In this document: positions 5,699-8,265 of the stretch, one piece after another
Layout: each line of letters starts with the position of its first letter
Position numbering within the stretch: position 1 is the first letter of the stretch
NCBI GenBank assembly: GCA_017522745.1
Contig: JAFWYI010000080.1
Location: 1 to 8,265 of the forward strand
DNA: 8,265 bases
Direction: 5' to 3'
From: Mailhella sp.
GTDB lineage: Bacteria; Desulfobacterota; Desulfovibrionia; Desulfovibrionales; Desulfovibrionaceae
Position numbers and translations under genes: made by a program
The notes under the pieces: model-generated
Database searches by the model: none
Seen by the model: only the letters and a program-made list of their open reading frames with translations
What the model was told of the DNA's origin: nothing

Positions 5699-7849
5699 AT
5701 GGCCGAACATAAGAATATGAAAGAATATCACGGTCAGATCCAGGAAGCGCTGGACGACAAGTTCCTCCGCGCCACTCTGGACAAGTTCGCCGTTGACTAC
5801 AAGGCGAACCGCGCCCGTATTTTCGAAGGCTGGGATGTGCCCGAACTCGTCAACGACGTTGCCAACATCAAGGACAACGCCGCCCAGCACATGATGGAAC
5901 TCTTCGAACAGTTCAAGGCCGAAGCTGAAAAGCGCGGCGTGCACGTGCATCTCGCCGCTACCGGCGAAGAAGCCAACCGCATCATCGCCCGCATCGCTAA
6001 GGACAACAACTGCAAGACCATCATCAAGTCCAAGTCCATGACCGCGGAAGAGATCCATCTCAACCCCGCTCTGGAAAAGGAAGGCTTCCGTGTGGTCGAA
6101 ACCGACCTCGGTGAATGGATCATCCAGAACCGTAACGAAGGCCCCTCTCACATGGTTATGCCCGCCATCCACCTGTCCCGCTATCAGGTGGCCGATCTCT
6201 TCTCCGAGATCACCAAGAAGCAGCAGGACCGTGAAGACATCCAGAAGATGGTCAAGGTCGCCCGTAAGGAACTGCGCGCTGAATACGTCAACGCCGACAT
6301 GGGCATCTCCGGCGCCAACTTCGCCGTGGCCGAAGCCGGTGTGGTCGGCACTGTGACCAACGAAGGCAACCTCCGCCTCGTGACCACCCTGCCCCGCGTG
6401 CACGTCATCCTCGCCGGTCTCGAAAAGCTCATCCCCACCGTTGCCGACGCTCTGCGTTGCATCCAGGTGCTGCCTCGTAACGCTACCGCTCAGGCCATCA
6501 CTTCCTATGTGACCTGGATCGCCGGTGCCAACGAATGCGAAGTCGGCCCTGACGGCAAGAAGGAAATGCACATCGTCTTCCTCGACAACGGTCGTTCCAA
6601 GATCGTGCAGGACCCCGCCTTCAAGGACATCCTCCGCTGCGTGCGCTGCGGCGCCTGTGCCAACGTCTGCCCCGTGTACCGTCTCATCGGCGGCCACAAG
6701 ATGGGCTACGTGTACATCGGTGCTGTGGGCCTCGCCCTCACCTACCTGTACCACGGTGCCGACAAGGCTCGTTCCCTCGTGCAGAACTGCATCGGCTGCG
6801 AAGCCTGTAAGAACGTCTGCTCCGCTGGTATCGACCTGCCCCGCATCACCCGTGAGATCCGCTCCCGCCTCATCAAGGACGAAGGCAACAATGCTGCCGG
6901 CGGCGTGATGAGCATGGTGATGAAGGACCGCAGCCGCTTCCACAACCTGCTGAAGTTCGTGAAGTTCTCTCAGGCTCCCCTCACCACCAAGGGTGGCCGC
7001 TTCATCCGTCACCTGCCCGAGATCCTCACCGGTGGCGACCAGACCTTCCGTCAGCTTCCCGCTCTGGCTCCCAAGTCCTTCCGTCAGCTCTTCAAGAGCG
7101 TGGTGAAGAACCCCAGCAACCCCAAGTTCACCGTCGCCATCTTCTCCGGCTGCGCTCAGGACTTCATCTATCCTGAACAGCTCGTTGCCGGCGTGCGCGT
7201 GCTCAACAAGCTCGGCGTTGCTGTGGAATTCCCCGAAAAGCAGTCCTGCTGCGGTCTGCCTCTCGAAATGATGGGTCAGCGTGAAGCCAGCCTCGAAGTT
7301 TCCTCTCAGAACGTGAACGGCATTGAACCCGGTAAGTACAACGCCATCATCACTCTCTGCTCTTCCTGCGCCGGTCACCTGAAGCACGCCTACCCCGAAC
7401 TGCTGAAGGGCACCCCCGATGAATATCGCACCAAGATCTTCGCCTCTAAGGTGATGAACTTCACCGATTTCATCTACAAGAACTTCGACCTCAAGCCCGA
7501 AGACTTCAAGCCCACCACCGACAAGGTGTGCTACCATTCTCCCTGCCATCTGCGTAACGCCGGCATCGTTGACGAGCCTCGCGAACTGCTGAAGATGGCC
7601 GCCACCTACACCCCCGCAGTGGAAGAAGACACCTGCTGCGGCTTCGGCGGTACCTTCTCCATCAAGTTCCCCGAACTCGCTGCTGAAATCGGCCGCAAGA
7701 AGATCGAGAACGGCGAAGCCTCCGGTGCCGACGTCATGATCACCGACTGCCCCGGCTGCGTCATGCAGCTCCGCGGCGTTGCTACTGCCAAGGATTCCGC
7801 CCTCAAGGTGGAACACATGGCTGAACTGCTCGCCCGTACCATGAAGTAA
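5699..7849 (+). CDS. lutB: Fused LutB-LutA L-lactate oxidation iron-sulfur protein
   Basis: A 716-residue protein combining two subunits that are separate in Bacillus. The LutB part (about 1-470) has a LUD domain with KSKSMTAEEIHLN (110-122) and ETDLGEWIIQ (134-143). Two [4Fe-4S] motifs follow: CVRCGACANVCP (C314, C317, C320, C324) and CIGCEACKNVCS (C364, C367, C370, C374). The LutA part (about 476-716) has two CCG domains: SGC at 485, CCG at 517-519, CSSC at 554-557; then C616 (SPCH), CCGFGG at 646-651 and CPGC at 684-687. All cluster cysteines expected for both halves are present. With LutC it should oxidise L-lactate to pyruvate. The total length is close to LutB plus LutA, so nothing large is missing. 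Similar fusions are known in Desulfovibrio. No membrane helices are evident. Confidence 0.92.
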   Translation: MAEHKNMKEYHGQIQEALDDKFLRATLDKFAVDYKANRARIFEGWDVPELVNDVANIKDNAAQHMMELFEQFKAEAEKRGVHVHLAATGEEANRIIARIAKDNNCKTIIKSKSMTAEEIHLNPALEKEGFRVVETDLGEWIIQNRNEGPSHMVMPAIHLSRYQVADLFSEITKKQQDREDIQKMVKVARKELRAEYVNADMGISGANFAVAEAGVVGTVTNEGNLRLVTTLPRVHVILAGLEKLIPTVADALRCIQVLPRNATAQAITSYVTWIAGANECEVGPDGKKEMHIVFLDNGRSKIVQDPAFKDILRCVRCGACANVCPVYRLIGGHKMGYVYIGAVGLALTYLYHGADKARSLVQNCIGCEACKNVCSAGIDLPRITREIRSRLIKDEGNNAAGGVMSMVMKDRSRFHNLLKFVKFSQAPLTTKGGRFIRHLPEILTGGDQTFRQLPALAPKSFRQLFKSVVKNPSNPKFTVAIFSGCAQDFIYPEQLVAGVRVLNKLGVAVEFPEKQSCCGLPLEMMGQREASLEVSSQNVNGIEPGKYNAIITLCSSCAGHLKHAYPELLKGTPDEYRTKIFASKVMNFTDFIYKNFDLKPEDFKPTTDKVCYHSPCHLRNAGIVDEPRELLKMAATYTPAVEEDTCCGFGGTFSIKFPELAAEIGRKKIENGEASGADVMITDCPGCVMQLRGVATAKDSALKVEHMAELLARTMK

Positions 7850-7859
7850 ATAACAGGGT

Positions 7860-7988
7860 GCCCCGTCCGAAAGGGCGGGGCTCTCCGAAAGGCTTCTGCC
7901 TTTCATGCCCTCGACCCTCATTTTGGGGGGAGCATCGAGGGACCGTCGGTCTCTGCCGACGATCATTCTGGTGTTAAGCTAAGGCTTA
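7860..7988 (+). other. Cluster of hairpins in the spacer before lctP
   Basis: The 184-nt gap between lutB-lutA and lctP contains successive inverted repeats. GCCCCGTCC / GGGCGGGGC (7860-7881) has a GAAA loop. GAAAGGC / GCCTTTC (7887-7904) has a TTCT loop. CCCTCGA / TCGAGGG spans 7908-7941. CGTCGG / CCGACG spans 7944-7961 with a 6-nt loop. A weaker TAAGC / GCTTA spans 7975-7988. None is followed by a U-tract, so they do not look like standard terminators. They may protect or process a lutC-lutB-lctP transcript, or form a regulatory leader for lctP. I recognise no known riboswitch. No clear promoter is seen in the gap. Confidence 0.65.
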
Positions 7989-8021
7989 TCCATACAGTCC
8001 CACCCATTTTACCTTTTTACC

Positions 8022-8027
8022 GAGGAG
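8022..8027 (+). promoter_or_regulatory. Ribosome binding site of the lactate permease gene
   Basis: GAGGAG ends 6 nt before the ATG at 8034, lies downstream of the hairpin cluster in unstructured pyrimidine-rich DNA, and fixes the start. Confidence 0.75.
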
Positions 8028-8033
8028 ACTTTT

Positions 8034-8265
8034 ATGTCCATTGAACTGCTTGCTCTGCTTGCGTTCCTGCCCCTCCTTGCGGCGCTGATCATGATGGCCG
8101 GCCTTCGTTGTCCCTCCACTCGCGCCATGCCCATCGCTTGGGCCATCGGTGCTGTGCTCGCCCTCGCCGTGTGGAAGCTGCCCATGATCCGCGTGGTCGC
8201 CCTCACCCTCGAAGGCTTCATCACCGCTGCCGGCGTGCTGATCATCGTGTTCGGCGCCCTGCTCA
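8034..8265 (+). CDS. lctP: L-lactate permease, N-terminal part (3' partial)
   Basis: The frame opens at the ATG and stays open to the window end, giving 77 complete codons. The product is very hydrophobic, with likely membrane segments near residues 3-22, 33-47 and 59-77. Short basic or polar links between them contain R25, R30, K48 and R53. The opening SIELLALLAFLPLLAALIM and the following RAMPIAW and FITAAGVLIIVFGALL segments match the N-terminus of the LctP lactate permease family, which imports lactate by proton symport across the inner membrane. The rest of the protein (the family is over 500 residues) lies beyond the window. Position after the two lactate dehydrogenase modules supports the call. 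Glycolate could be a second substrate, as for LldP/GlcA relatives. Confidence 0.85.
   Translation, partial: MSIELLALLAFLPLLAALIMMAGLRCPSTRAMPIAWAIGAVLALAVWKLPMIRVVALTLEGFITAAGVLIIVFGALL

Noticed and set aside
7860..7881. Calling the first hairpin after lutB-lutA a rho-independent terminator
   Set aside because: The stem is strong but is followed by TCTCCG and not by a U-tract, so it is listed as part of the structured spacer.
4964..7966. A 1000-codon open frame on the minus strand opposite lutC and lutB-lutA, with similar long frames at 2176-3543, 3672-4952 and 935-1840
   Set aside because: They are in codon register with the sense genes and stay open only because TTA, CTA and TCA are absent or rare there. 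The products are His/Gly/Val-rich, match no family I know, and the largest runs through the intergenic hairpins.

Overview
The window looks like chromosomal DNA from a sulfate-reducing bacterium of the Desulfovibrio group. This rests on gene content: a D-lactate dehydrogenase with its iron-sulfur partner, a LutC protein, a fused LutB-LutA protein and an LctP-type lactate permease lie side by side, which resembles the lactate-oxidation loci known from Desulfovibrio. Coding DNA is GC-rich (about 60%), while the leader upstream of the lactate genes is about 34% GC. The genus-level call is inference. All genes lie on the plus strand.

Region 1 (1-1840) is housekeeping. It holds the C-terminal end of a HerA/YjgR-like (DUF853) ATPase cut by the window edge, a terminator-like hairpin directly against the next ribosome binding site, and a 358-residue M24 Xaa-Pro-type aminopeptidase. 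A strong rho-independent terminator follows (1808-1835).

Region 2 (1841-2289) is an AT-rich regulatory leader with no convincing gene. It carries two palindromes sharing the pattern TGTTTG-N6-CAAACA, 33 bp apart, on either side of a possible promoter. Further down are three TGAGAAA/TTTCTCA elements that could form two mutually exclusive hairpins.

Region 3 (2290-8265) is the lactate cluster: dld, its Fe-S/CCG-domain subunit, lutC, a lutB-lutA fusion, and the start of lctP, cut by the window end. The permease would import lactate. Dld with its partner, and the Lut proteins, would oxidise D- and L-lactate to pyruvate and pass electrons through several [4Fe-4S] clusters and CCG domains towards the membrane quinone pool. 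Two tight gene pairs (2 and 3 nt gaps) suggest translational coupling. Hairpins without a plus-strand U-tract separate the modules: one perfect 12-bp hairpin before lutC, and a group of several before lctP.

I see no mobile element, CRISPR array, tRNA or rRNA. The enzymes belong to known families. The least explained parts are the non-coding signals: the paired palindromes, the competing hairpins, and the structured spacer before lctP.
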